64,000 bases of DNA from JAGVSR01 sp963708775 (GCA_963708775.1 CAVPTI010000015.1:62001-126000); one strand, 5' to 3'; shown: positions 35,887 to 44,777, counted from the stretch's first letter. The notes: generated from the letters alone by a model not told the origin. Numbers and translations: made by a program.

Positions 35887-36118
35887 TGGTGGCTCCGGTC
35901 GGTGGGTGAAGTCGTCTGTCAAACTGAATGAGGATTAGCAGAGAGCCTAATTCGGCGTCTATGGAAATTAGGACGCCACTCATCTCCGCCACGGTTGTGT
36001 TTGGTTGTTACCGCACATGATGCTTTGCTTTTGCAGACGACGGCGCCGCCGGATGGTGCAGAATGGACGGTTCTTTCAAACTATGCAGTAAGTGTTCTGG
36101 AGAACAGGGACGTTGCAT

Positions 36119-36937
36119 ATGAGCGAAGAGGCCGTACGTATGTTTTTTTTATTGTTTGCAGTCGGGATTGCGTTGGCCATGTTTATCGGGTCGCTCGGCA
36201 TCATGGAAATTGGGCGGCGACTGGGCGCGCGGAGGTTGTCTGACGAAGGCAGCGCGGCAATGGCTGGTCTGAGCGCTGTTGAAGGCGCCGTGTTTGCTCT
36301 CATGGGTTTGCTGTTGGCTTTCACTCTTTCTGGCGCTCTACAGAGATTTGACGAGCGGCGAACCCTCATAATGGATGAGGCGAATGCTGTAAGTACCGCA
36401 TACTACCGACTAGGAATGCTCGATGAGAAGTCCAAGATAGAATTGAGGGCGAAGCTCAAGACCTATCTTTCGGAACGTCTGAAGCTTTATCGCATCCCGA
36501 TCGGGTTTTCGGTGATTGAGCACACATCCATTTATGATGCTGCGCAGCTCGATAGAATCGGCGAGGTGCGGACGGAGGTCTGGGATGGTGCGGTCGCTGC
36601 CTGTAGTCGGGCACCAACGACGTCACCATGTAACTTGATCCTTCCGGCGCTCAATGAGGCGTACGAGGCCGCGCGTAACCGGGCTGGCGCCAACGAGCGG
36701 CATCCGCCACGGATTATCTATTTTATGCTGTTTGCTTTAGGGCTTGGTGGTTCACTTCTTGCGGGATTCGGTATGGGAGCTGCAAAAAGGCGAAGTCTCG
36801 TTCATATGGTTACGTTCTCCGCTGCAATGTCCCTGGCCCTTTATATCATCACCGATATGGAGTTTCCCCGACAAGGCTTGATCACGGTGGCTTATTTTGA
36901 TCGCTTTCTCGACCAGGTGCTCAACTCAATGAAGTAA
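36119..36937 (+). CDS. DUF4239 (bestrophin-like) membrane protein, copy B
   Basis: Membrane protein of 272 aa and clear paralogue of the gene at 24399-25196: same four helices, same G-A-L-Q-R-F-D-E-R-R loop with E-A-N-A after it, same G-A-N-E-R-H-P-P before helix 3, and same E-F-P-R-x-G-L-I end. Start at 36119 follows AGGGA. The first helix is M-F-F-L-L-F-A-V-G-I-A-L-A-M-F. A perfect 8-bp hairpin follows its stop. Two copies 11 kb apart on opposite strands point to an old duplication. Confidence 0.77.
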   Translation: MSEEAVRMFFLLFAVGIALAMFIGSLGIMEIGRRLGARRLSDEGSAAMAGLSAVEGAVFALMGLLLAFTLSGALQRFDERRTLIMDEANAVSTAYYRLGMLDEKSKIELRAKLKTYLSERLKLYRIPIGFSVIEHTSIYDAAQLDRIGEVRTEVWDGAVAACSRAPTTSPCNLILPALNEAYEAARNRAGANERHPPRIIYFMLFALGLGGSLLAGFGMGAAKRRSLVHMVTFSAAMSLALYIITDMEFPRQGLITVAYFDRFLDQVLNSMK

Positions 36938-37386
36938 GCGGTGTGGCATAGCGCGATAATGTGCGCTATGGCCAGCCAGCATCTGCGCGTCGTGCAGCGA
37001 ACCGCCGACTGTTGAGATCGTGCAGGCGCTCCATTCGCTCTTACAAGCGCTGCCCCAACCTTCGCCTTCGCGTTCTCACCCAATCCAGGTCAAACCGGGA
37101 GGTCTCATAGATCGGAAAAGGATGACGAGCCGCCACCACGAAACGGACAAGGCTCGTGGCTTTTGAAGGGCGAATTCGACCTCTGTGATCTTAGGAACTC
37201 TGCTTGGGCGGTCCGTTCGCACTTCGGAAGAGCGTGATGTCGTCCACGTTCAACCACGAACCGGTTCGTTAACCTTCTCCTGGTTAGGAAATTTGGAAGG
37301 TGCCAAATATATCGATACGCTAGCGGGAGAAGTAGCCTGCGCGGATGAAGCGCCATTCCGTTGGCGCGAAGTAGAGTGACCATCAG
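36938..37386. other. Gap before the bactofilin gene
   Basis: About 450 bases holding the hairpin at 36947-36970 and otherwise no gene I can support. Long frames here have no start signal or recognisable product. Confidence 0.4.
36947..36970 (+). terminator. Hairpin after DUF4239 copy B
   Basis: Perfect inverted repeat CATAGCGC / GCGCTATG with an eight-base loop, ten bases after the DUF4239 stop codon. No T-run follows, so termination is likely but not certain. Confidence 0.45.
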
Positions 37387-37884
37387 ATGATCGCGACTTC
37401 GGAAAATGACGCAGAGATCGCCGATGCTCCGACGCAGACCAGCGTTGTGTCGGCACTCCAACCTCGAGCGGCTTCGTCATTCCCATTCGGGATCGCTGCA
37501 ACGCCAGGAAGATCGGCAATCGGCAAAGATCTTACGATCTTCGGACAGGGCGTCAGGATCATTTCCAAAGGACGACTGCAAATCGACGGTGATATTCATG
37601 CCGACATCATCGGCAACGATTTGACGATCAGTGTAGATGGTTCTGTGACGGGCACTGTGTCAGCCGAGCGGGTCAACGTTTTCGGCCGGGTCAAGGGTGC
37701 TATTCACGCGGTGACCCTGATCCTCCATCCCACGGCCGATGTTGAAGCCGATATTCTTCATCAGACGCTTGAGATTGCCGAAGGTGCTAACTTCGATGGT
37801 CGGGTGCGCAGGTGTCGGGATGTCGCGGACCTGAAGCGCAAAATCGATTTGGGTTCCCAACCCGCGGCCTCAAGCGTTGGCTGA
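37387..37884 (+). CDS. Bactofilin-family protein
   Basis: Polymer-forming cytoskeletal protein of 165 aa. The bactofilin core (about 45-145) is a right-handed beta-helix seen in the sequence as regular short strands separated by turns: G-R-L-Q-I-D-G-D-I-H-A-D-I-I-G, S-V-D-G-S-V-T-G-T-V-S-A-E-R-V-N-V-F-G-R-V-K-G, and A-D-V-E-A-D-I-L-H-Q. The unstructured N-terminus with Pro and Ser is typical. Bactofilins scaffold cell shape, stalk or polarity proteins near the membrane. No M23 peptidase partner is adjacent. Confidence 0.85.
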   Translation: MIATSENDAEIADAPTQTSVVSALQPRAASSFPFGIAATPGRSAIGKDLTIFGQGVRIISKGRLQIDGDIHADIIGNDLTISVDGSVTGTVSAERVNVFGRVKGAIHAVTLILHPTADVEADILHQTLEIAEGANFDGRVRRCRDVADLKRKIDLGSQPAASSVG

Positions 37885-37970
37885 GACGTTTGATCAGCGG
37901 TAGTCGTCGAAGCGCTTCGCGCTACGCCCTGCGTGGAGACGCCGTTGCATAGTCCCGTGCGGGCTTTCTG

Positions 37971-38964
37971 TCATGGCATCGGCGGGGCATAGAGAAGTCC
38001 GCCATTCTTCCAGAGTGCATTCGCGCCGCGAACCATTCCGATGTCGCTCGCCGCGCCTAGATTGCGGTCAAAGACTTCACCATAGTTGCCAACACTCTGT
38101 ATGACCGTTGCAACCCAGGTCGGGGCAAGGCCGATCTTCGATCCCAGATTTCCGCTCTCGTCCAAAAAACGCGACTGGTCGGGTGACAGCTTGCCCGCCA
38201 AATGCTTTTGTAACCCAGCCTGAGTTACACCGAGTTCCTCGCCGGCGATCAAGCTGAACAGGACCCAGCGGACGATACTTGCCCACTGCGGATCAGTCGC
38301 GCGAACAACCGGCCCCAGCGGTTCTTTTGAGATCGTTTCGGCGAAGAATCATGTGGCTCGAGGGCTCGGCCAGGAGCTGCCGCTCGCCGAAAAGCGCCGA
38401 CCGGTCCGCGGTCCGCGCGTCGCACTGACCCGCTTGATAAGCCTCAAGGGCTTTCTTGCGATGCGTGAAAGCCAGCAGTTCGACGTTGAGCCCGGCCTTG
38501 GCGAAAAAGGCAGCGGCGTTCGCTTGAGATGTCGTGTTGGCCAACACGCAAATCTTGCCACCGGCCAGCTGGGCCGCGGACGTGAGGCCAAGTTCCTTCG
38601 GAACCATGAACCCCTGTCCGTCGAAATAGAGAACGCCGGGAAACATAACGTTCTGTTCGATCTCGCGCTGAAAAGTCCAACTTGTGTTGCGCGTCAGGAC
38701 GTCGACTGTGCCCTTCGACAGTGCCAAGAAGCGCTCCTCGGGAGACGTGGGCACGAGGGAGACTTTGGTGGCATCCCCGAGAACAGCGGACGCGAGTGCG
38801 CGGCAGAAATCGACATCGAGACCCGACCACGAGCCGTCGTCGGCTTTCAGAGAAAAGCCGGGAATGCCTTCGCTCACGCCACATGTCAGGACGCCCCGCG
38901 AGCGGATCTGGTCGAGGGTTGCCGACCGCGCTGTGTCGGCTATTGGGAGGGTGCCGAAAAACAT
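37971..38964 (-). pseudogene. Amino-acid ABC transporter binding protein (AapJ-like), broken
   Basis: Periplasmic binding protein of the general amino-acid (AapJ/BztA) type. The text is recognisable from D-Q-I-R-S-R-G-V-L-T-C-G-V through S-G-L-D-V-D-F-C-R-A to R-S-A-L-F-G-E-R-Q-L. Near 38345 one extra base shifts the frame (L-R-R-N-D for the expected E-T-I-S-K-E-P-L-G-P); the rest, A-T-D-P-Q-W-A-S-I and G-S-K-I-G-L, lies in the next frame to 37971. The signal peptide is also missing: upstream in frame is a stop with no hydrophobic leader. No permease or ATPase gene is adjacent. Loss of both export signal and frame makes this a likely true pseudogene. Confidence 0.8.
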
Positions 38965-39022
38965 TGCGAGGTTCGGATCAGCATGGTGGATCTGCTGCTG
39001 CTTAAGATCATCCGGTCACCTT

Positions 39023-40654
39023 TCAGCTATTTGGTGTGGCTGTGAGTTTGCGAAAAAGGGGCAAGTCGCTTCCCAGTGGGTCCGGGCCGAAGACCACCCC
39101 GACCACTGGGTCCAGCCAGACGGAAGCGTAGAGGATTATGACTGCTATTGCTGCCTTGAGATCGAAACGACGGGAGACATTCGCAGGGCCGTCCGCGGCC
39201 GCCGGGCCAACACCTGCCTTGCTCATTAGGCTCGCGACGGCGTCGCCCGATCCGGAGATGGCGATGCACGCGGGCCAAAGATTGCGTGGAACGGGAAGCT
39301 TGGGGTCGGAAGCGGGGCTGCCATGGATGGAAACCGTGGTGTCGTCTTTCAGCGGCATCCGGAAACCGCCGAACAAATTGGTGCTGCCGGGACTTTGCGC
39401 TATCGAGAATGGGAAATTGGCCTCTGAATAGCTCTTCCAATCGACGTTCTGCGCGCCCTGTAAGGTACTCTTAGCGTAGACGACGATGCTGGGGTCCAAA
39501 GTCTCCGGTTTGAATTGCAGGACCGGGAGAATGTAGCGCGCGGCGATGGCTGGCGGGAATACGTAGGACGGACCGAACTCGACGTGATCGATTGTGGAAT
39601 TGAACGCGGGAACCTGCTCGCAAGCGCCGTCTACTCTGATGCGGAGTGCCTGCCGCACGCCGTCCGGCGTCCGCAACTCGAGCCGTGCGACGTTCGTGTT
39701 GATTATCCAGACGTCGCCCGCCGGGATATCTTCGAACCATCGCCAGCGCTCAAGGCTGGCCGTGAGTTGTGCGATGCGATCGCGCACGGGTACGTTGAGG
39801 GTCAGAAGTGTGCGGCGATCGAGATTGCCTGTCGCGGGGATGGCGTGTTGCCGCTGAAAGATGCGCACCGCACCGGCTACAGGTTCGTCAAAGGTTTCCG
39901 ATGGAGTTGCAGACGGCGGAAGATAGCCGGTCGTCTGCAAGCGTTGGCGGAGGTCAGCAACGCGTGGTCCTGAATCGCCCTGCTTCAGATCTGGACCGGG
40001 CGTGATCGCAGGCCAGCCGCCATTTTTTTGAACCGCGACGTATTGAATGAGCTTCTGCCGGATCGCCTGATAATCGGCGGTCTGCGGCTCCAGACGGGTC
40101 AACAACATGGTGATGGGTTCGCCGGTTGCGGCGAGTGCCAACACGCGGTCGCCGTAGATGAATTGCTGCAGCGTGCGGGGATGTAGCTTGTCACGATAAA
40201 GATGCATCTGGCCGAGACGCAGTTTCTGTGCCGCTTCGACGAGCGTAGCGCTGAATGTGAGTTCGACCAGGGCGAGAATGCTTGTGTCATCGCTGTTGAG
40301 GGCCTGCTTGCGCATGTCGATCCGGCCAAGCGCAGCGTCCATGTTAGTGACGCCCATCGTGGTGAGGCCCGCCAGCGCCGCCACCACTTCGGACCTTCGC
40401 TCGGGGTCTAGCCAGAGGACCTTCGCGTCGTTGCGCGCATAGTATTGCTCCAGCTGAGTGGCCTGCGTGCGCACGTCGAGTGGAAGGCCGGGCTTGTTCT
40501 TTAGAAGCCGTCGGACATCCTGAAGCACGAATTTGGGGTCAGTCTGGGCAGCCGAGACCGGCGAGGTGAGGCTCATGAGCAGAAGTATGACCATGAGAAG
40601 GCCATTGAGCGCCACCTGTGGCAGCTGCGGGGGCGCACTTTCTTTTCGTTCCAC
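39023..40654 (-). CDS. YcbB-like L,D-transpeptidase homologue with altered active site
   Basis: Exported protein of 543 aa with the YcbB/LdtD order: signal peptide (ends near V-S-A-A), N-terminal scaffold, peptidoglycan-binding domain (about 222-290, D-L-K-Q-G-D-S-G-P-R-V) and a YkuD fold. The catalytic segment is unusual: the expected S-x-G-C-I-R-V is W-P-A-C-I-A-I, so Cys463 is kept while the Ser/Gly before it and the Arg after it are lost; the H-D-T-P loop reads H-G-S-P (His444). A C-terminal membrane-like helix follows (501-515). It may be inactive or have a changed substrate. The broken AapJ-like gene lies downstream on the same strand. Confidence 0.78.
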   Translation of the reverse strand: MERKESAPPQLPQVALNGLLMVILLLMSLTSPVSAAQTDPKFVLQDVRRLLKNKPGLPLDVRTQATQLEQYYARNDAKVLWLDPERRSEVVAALAGLTTMGVTNMDAALGRIDMRKQALNSDDTSILALVELTFSATLVEAAQKLRLGQMHLYRDKLHPRTLQQFIYGDRVLALAATGEPITMLLTRLEPQTADYQAIRQKLIQYVAVQKNGGWPAITPGPDLKQGDSGPRVADLRQRLQTTGYLPPSATPSETFDEPVAGAVRIFQRQHAIPATGNLDRRTLLTLNVPVRDRIAQLTASLERWRWFEDIPAGDVWIINTNVARLELRTPDGVRQALRIRVDGACEQVPAFNSTIDHVEFGPSYVFPPAIAARYILPVLQFKPETLDPSIVVYAKSTLQGAQNVDWKSYSEANFPFSIAQSPGSTNLFGGFRMPLKDDTTVSIHGSPASDPKLPVPRNLWPACIAISGSGDAVASLMSKAGVGPAAADGPANVSRRFDLKAAIAVIILYASVWLDPVVGVVFGPDPLGSDLPLFRKLTATPNS

Positions 40655-41032
40655 GTCGCCACCTCGCTACTCACATGCTGTCGTCACAATCATTAGATTA
40701 TCCGTTGAGGCGGTGGAACTCCACAAGGCGATTGATCGGGCGGATCGACCATTTTGACCCAACTCGGACGCGGCAGCGGCAGATCCGTTGTTCGCCTGTC
40801 AGGCTACGGGGCTGGGAAAGCGGACTTCGTAAAAACGCAAAGTGGTCAAGAGGGTTTGCGAAACGGAATGACCGCATCGGCTCAGGTAGCGGACCGACAG
40901 GGCGAACGGATGGCTAACCGATTTCAACCTCCGTCAGCCCAATCGCGATCGGTTACAATCACCTCGACGTCCGGCCTTTGCCACGGTAGCCAAAGAGCGC
41001 TCGGTTTTTGACCTTAGCTAATAGGAGCGGGC
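40655..41032. other. Gap between divergent L,D-transpeptidase-like and antiporter genes
   Basis: About 380 bases between divergently transcribed genes; it must hold both promoters. I see no hairpin, RNA gene or convincing frame. Confidence 0.4.
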
Positions 41033-42025
41033 GTGGATAACTTTGGCATTCTGCTCGTAGGTTTCATTCTGCTCGTTTTTGGTGGCGAACTGCTCGTTCG
41101 AGGAGCGGTCGCAATCGCAGAACGGTTGCGAATGTCACCGTTGCTCATCGGATTGACATTTGTCGGCCTAGGTACGTCCGCACCGGAACTCGTTACCAGC
41201 GTGCAAGCCTCCCTTGCTGGTTCACCCGGAATCGCTGTCGGCAATATTGTCGGATCGTGTATCTCGAATTTGCTGCTTATTCTCGGACTTTCGGCGCTTA
41301 TCACCCCAATGGCTGTGCAGTCGAAGGCGCTACGTCGCGATGGTGTATTCGTGGTCGTCACTGCTCTGCTATTTTCGATCGTATCTTTTGCCTATGCCCT
41401 CGACCGTATCATCGGAGCGGTTTTTGTCGCTCTTCTTGCGGCCTACATTGTCTATGCGTATCGGCAGGAGACCGTGGAGCCTGCAACATCCGCAGGCCAT
41501 ACGTCAGCTTTTGAGAAAGCGGAGGCCTATGGCGAACTTCACGAGCGACCTCATTCAGCAATTTCTCCAGCAGGGCGCAGTTGGCTCGCACCCCTGCTGA
41601 CAGCGCTCTGCGGCCTCGGGTTAGTCGGTCTCGGTGGTAAGCTTCTCGTCGACGGTGCCATTGGCTTGGCCCGCCTCTGGGGAATGCCGGAGACCGTGAT
41701 CGGGCTCACCATAGTTGCTGTCGGGACGTCTATGCCCGAGTTTGTCACCTCAATCGTAGCCGCCATCCGGAAGCATGGCGATGTCGCGCTGGGTAATATC
41801 ATGGGATCGAATATATACAATATTCTTGGGATTGGGGGCGTCACGGGACTTATCCATCCAACTGTCGTTCCGCCAGAGATCGCAACTTTCGACAACCTGG
41901 TCATGATCTGCGCCAGCGTCGCGATGTTTGCGTTTGCCTGGACCGGCCACCGGGTTAGCCGACTAGAGGGTGCCGGCCTTCTGGCGGGCTATATTGTCTA
42001 TGTCGTTTCGCTATTGCCGCGATAG
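41033..42025 (+). CDS. Calcium/sodium antiporter (CaCA family, YrbG-like)
   Basis: Inner-membrane K+-independent Na+/Ca2+ exchanger family protein of 330 aa with about ten helices in two related halves. The two alpha repeats are visible: G-L-T-F-V-G-L-G-T-S-A-P-E-L-V-T-S (41-57) and G-L-T-I-V-A-V-G-T-S-M-P-E-F-V-T-S in the second half, each followed by G-N-I-V-G-S or G-N-I-M-G-S-N-I-Y-N. GTG start with TAGGAG upstream. A hydrophilic loop at about 145-180 separates the halves. Stands alone. Confidence 0.9.
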   Translation: MDNFGILLVGFILLVFGGELLVRGAVAIAERLRMSPLLIGLTFVGLGTSAPELVTSVQASLAGSPGIAVGNIVGSCISNLLLILGLSALITPMAVQSKALRRDGVFVVVTALLFSIVSFAYALDRIIGAVFVALLAAYIVYAYRQETVEPATSAGHTSAFEKAEAYGELHERPHSAISPAGRSWLAPLLTALCGLGLVGLGGKLLVDGAIGLARLWGMPETVIGLTIVAVGTSMPEFVTSIVAAIRKHGDVALGNIMGSNIYNILGIGGVTGLIHPTVVPPEIATFDNLVMICASVAMFAFAWTGHRVSRLEGAGLLAGYIVYVVSLLPR

Positions 42026-42134
42026 CTGTTCCGCATAGAGCTGGGCCTTTCGGCGCTCTCGTCGCTTCTCACATCGGAGGCTTGCGGTCAGATTGTTGGA
42101 GTGCCATTCTGGTGGCTTGTAGTAGGGGGCGTGG

Positions 42135-42746
42135 ATGAGTTCTTCGATCGACAGACGTAGTTTTCTGATCTGTTCGACAACCGCACTCCTTGCGCTTCCT
42201 GGCGAGATCGCAGCGGCACAATCGGATTGGTACATCGGCAAAATTCCCGACCGGCCGTTTGATATCAAGATCGTTGATAAAAAGCGAATTCCGCCGCGGT
42301 TTCATCGGCAGTCAGTAGCTTACAACGGGCCCGAACTGCCCGGCACCATTCTCATCAATAAGCAAGAGCGGATGCTCTATTACATCGACGGCAGAACCAG
42401 CGCGCTCCGCTTTGGTATTGCTGTCGGTCGTGATGGTCGTCGTTGGAGTGGTGAGGCGATTGTTGGCCGAAGAGCTGCATGGCCGGGCTGGACGCCGACG
42501 GCCAACATGCGACGGCGCGACCCGACGCTTCCCAATCACGTTCCTGGTGGCCCCCGCAATCCATTGGGCGCCAGAGCCCTCTACCTCTACCGAGATGGGC
42601 GGGACACGCTTTACCGCATCCATGGCACCAACGAACCATGGAGCATTGGTAAGTTTGCGTCGTCCGGCTGTATCCGCATGTTGAATGAACATGTGTTCGA
42701 GCTTTTCGGAACGGTTCGCGACGGAGCCAGGGTCATCGTCGTCTAG
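42135..42746 (+). CDS. L,D-transpeptidase (YkuD) with intact active site
   Basis: Exported cell-wall enzyme of 203 aa. A Tat-like leader (D-R-R-S-F-L near the start) ends near A-A-A-Q-S. The YkuD domain (about 70-200) holds I-H-G-T-N-E-P-W-S-I-G and the catalytic S-S-G-C-I-R-M (His163, Cys179, Arg181). These enzymes make 3-3 peptidoglycan cross-links or attach proteins to the wall. The ATG has AGGGGG five bases upstream. Unlike its neighbour at 39023-40654, all catalytic residues are present. A META-domain gene follows 53 bases on. Confidence 0.9.
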   Translation: MSSSIDRRSFLICSTTALLALPGEIAAAQSDWYIGKIPDRPFDIKIVDKKRIPPRFHRQSVAYNGPELPGTILINKQERMLYYIDGRTSALRFGIAVGRDGRRWSGEAIVGRRAAWPGWTPTANMRRRDPTLPNHVPGGPRNPLGARALYLYRDGRDTLYRIHGTNEPWSIGKFASSGCIRMLNEHVFELFGTVRDGARVIVV

Positions 42747-42799
42747 CAGCGCAATTGTGCGAAGACCGATGTCTACAGCCTTTGTGGAGATGTATTCAG

Positions 42800-43555
42800 A
42801 TGCGGCCAGATTTTGCGCACTCTCGTGAGTCACCCGCAGGCATCGGCCGCTGCGGGGTTCGAACGATCGCAGCGCTGATCGCGTTCGCAACTGTCACCTT
42901 GAATTGGTCGCAGATGACTGCCGCATCTACTGAGACGTGGCGTGCCATTGGGCATGAGCCCTCGTGGTCGCTTTCGCGGACTGGTCAAGAAATGAAGCTC
43001 GAGACTGATTTTGGTGCCAATCGGGTTAGCTTCGAAGTTCCGGTGGCTACGCGGATCGATGAGAGCACATTGAGTTACACGGCATTGGTGAAGGGAGAAG
43101 CGTTGCAACTGACTGTAAAGCGAGCCTTATGCATTGATACCATGTCGGGCATGCCTCGGCCTGAACAAGTCACGATCACCCTCGGTGTTAAGCGCTTGAC
43201 AGGTTGCGGCGGCGAACCAGCAAGTCTTCTGCAAGGGCGAGAGTGGACTGTAGCCACCCTTGGCGGCGAGCCTGTACTGAAAGATACACCTATTACGTTG
43301 ACCTTTGCAGCGGATGGCCGATTGAGCGGTTCAGCATCATGCAACCGGTTCGGTGCGGACTACACCGTAACCGGTGAGGGCATTGCCATTGGTAAGAGCA
43401 TGTCGTCCATGATGGCCTGCGAAGAATCGGTGATGACGCAGGAACAACGCTTCCTGTCGCTGCTTGCGAGCGTTTCGCGCTTTTCGTTCGGTCCTGACGG
43501 CGCGCTTGTCTTGCATACAAGCGATGATCGCCTCATTGCCACAAAACGGCCCTGA
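42800..43555 (+). CDS. Exported META-domain (HslJ-like) protein
   Basis: Protein of about 251 aa. The signal region is R-T-I-A-A-L-I-A-F-A-T-V-T-L. A first domain, about residues 45-140, has W-R-A-I-G-H-E-P-S-W-S-L (COG3650-like) and C-I-D-T-M-S-G-M-P-R-P, and the META domain follows (about 150-250) with W-T-V, D-G-R-L-S-G-S-A-S-C-N-R-F-G-A-D-Y and M-A-C-E-E-S-V-M-T-Q-E-Q-R-F. META proteins include heat-shock HslJ and are exported or outer-membrane lipoproteins of unknown activity. Start taken at 42800; an upstream in-frame ATG at 42755 adds a Cys-rich leader that looks spurious. Confidence 0.8.
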   Translation: MRPDFAHSRESPAGIGRCGVRTIAALIAFATVTLNWSQMTAASTETWRAIGHEPSWSLSRTGQEMKLETDFGANRVSFEVPVATRIDESTLSYTALVKGEALQLTVKRALCIDTMSGMPRPEQVTITLGVKRLTGCGGEPASLLQGREWTVATLGGEPVLKDTPITLTFAADGRLSGSASCNRFGADYTVTGEGIAIGKSMSSMMACEESVMTQEQRFLSLLASVSRFSFGPDGALVLHTSDDRLIATKRP

Positions 43556-43586
43556 TTAGCGCCGGCCACCAGCATACCTTACGAAA

Positions 43587-43753
43587 TCAAGCGTCGCTGC
43601 GCATTGTGTCCGGTTGCTCGCTTGACGTTTGATGCAGAAATTGAATTAAGATAATCCACCTTGCGCGATGCAACCAGGGGGCCGATCCCCTGGCAGCCAT
43701 TAACTGAATGAGGTGTTCTTCACCTCTGTGATATCGCAGTTGCGCGTCAACTG
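43587..43753. repeat. Row of four inverted repeats, possible structured RNA
   Basis: Four perfect inverted repeats in 167 bases: TCAAGCG / CGCTTGA (43587-43625), CCAGGGG / CCCCTGG with a six-base loop (43674-43693), GAGGTG / CACCTC with a five-base loop (43710-43726) and CAGTTG / CAACTG with a five-base loop (43737-43753). They fill most of the gap between the META gene and the glycine-zipper gene. One may terminate the META gene, but a row of hairpins also fits a small RNA or a 5' leader. Strand unknown. Confidence 0.45.
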
Positions 43754-43789
43754 ATTGAGTGGTTGAGTAGAGTAGGTTACGCATTGTAA

Positions 43790-44047
43790 ATGGCGTTCAA
43801 ATCTCGAAACGGAAAGCGGACCATGGTGCTCCAGTCAAATTTTCAGAAGTTGCAGTGGGTCATGAGCGTGGCGCTCGTGGCGGCATTCGCATGCACGATG
43901 TTGGCATCATCAGCAGATGCCCGGCGAGCGCGAAATGCGGTCATCGGAGGTACAATCGGGGCTGGAGTGGGAGCGCTGGTGGATGGCGGTAGCGGCGCGA
44001 GAACCGGTGCTGCCGCAGGCGCTCTCATCGGCGCCGTCGCACGCTAA
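43790..44047 (+). CDS. Glycine-zipper exported protein, copy 1
   Basis: Small protein of 85 aa (74 from the inner ATG at 43823, which also has a GGAAAG upstream). A signal helix ends near S-S-A-D-A, then comes a glycine-zipper segment of the YMGG type: I-G-G-T-I-G-A-G-V-G-A-L-V-D-G-G with G-A-A-A-G-A-L-I-G-A-V. Such segments insert into membranes or self-associate. It is a paralogue of the protein at 44541-44777, with one unrelated exported protein gene between them. Confidence 0.65.
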   Translation: MAFKSRNGKRTMVLQSNFQKLQWVMSVALVAAFACTMLASSADARRARNAVIGGTIGAGVGALVDGGSGARTGAAAGALIGAVAR

Positions 44048-44100
44048 TTCGTCGCCAACTACGTCCGTTCAACGATTAACAGAACTCCTGAGGAAGTCGC

Positions 44101-44475
44101 ATGAGAAAGTTCCGCTCGGCTCTTGTCGTTCTACCGCTGGTTCCAATGTTGCTTTCGACTGCCGTTCGAGCCGACGCCGAGGCTGAAAAGTACGTCGATG
44201 AGGCTATGCCGTTGATGTATCACACATGTCAAAGTGTCGTAGACGAAAGCAACGGCGACAATGCCTACGTTGATAAAGTTCTGCGGGCGTTGGTTGCGGT
44301 GTCGCTGTACAATCGCGAAATCGACATAGAAAAGTTCGCAAAGTCTGATGCCGACAAAGCGAAGTTGAGAGATAAATTCATTTCGGAACTGGTTGAAGGC
44401 TGCAAGGAAGACAAGAGCGCGCTTCTTGCCGGCGTGGTCGATGAAGCCGTCGCAGAGTCGTTGCCCGCGAAATGA
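44101..44475 (+). CDS. Exported 124-aa protein, unknown
   Basis: Signal peptide at residues 1-24 (ends V-R-A-D-A). The mature part is helical and charged with two Cys (H-T-C-Q-S and E-G-C-K), likely one disulfide, and a late L-L-A-G-V-V-D-E-A-V. A GAGGAA site precedes the ATG. It lies between two glycine-zipper paralogues in the same orientation, so the three are probably co-transcribed. No family recognised. Confidence 0.65.
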   Translation: MRKFRSALVVLPLVPMLLSTAVRADAEAEKYVDEAMPLMYHTCQSVVDESNGDNAYVDKVLRALVAVSLYNREIDIEKFAKSDADKAKLRDKFISELVEGCKEDKSALLAGVVDEAVAESLPAK

Positions 44476-44540
44476 GATGGCCGGAAGGTTCAGGCCATGT
44501 CCGTTGGCGGAAACGAATATTGCAATAGAAGCGAACTGAT

Positions 44541-44777
44541 ATGCCCGGACGTCGTTCGACTTCGAAGTTGAAAGCATGCGTGCTTCTAGCCGCTGCTTGC
44601 GTACTCACAGTAAGCGCGTCGCAAGCCGACGCCCGGCGCATTAGAGAACTGGCCAAAGGTGTGCTCATTGGCGCCGGGGTTGGCGTGCTGTTGGACGGAC
44701 CTGGAAGAGGCGTACTCTCGGGAGCGACGGCGGGGTTGCTGGTTGCTGCGATCGGCCGACGTGGAAGATCTGACTGA
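44541..44777 (+). CDS. Glycine-zipper exported protein, copy 2
   Basis: Protein of 78 aa, paralogue of the one at 43790-44047: signal helix ending S-Q-A-D-A-R-R, then L-I-G-A-G-V-G-V-L-L-D-G-P-G-R-G and G-A-T-A-G-L-L-V-A-A-I-G. Both copies have A-D-A-R-R at the cleavage site. Together with the 124-aa protein between, they form a compact unit of small exported proteins. Confidence 0.62.
   Translation: MPGRRSTSKLKACVLLAAACVLTVSASQADARRIRELAKGVLIGAGVGVLLDGPGRGVLSGATAGLLVAAIGRRGRSD

Noticed and set aside
37105..37461. 118-aa minus-strand frame in the gap before bactofilin
   Set aside because: It overlaps the start of the bactofilin gene, is Arg/His-rich without domains and has no start signal.
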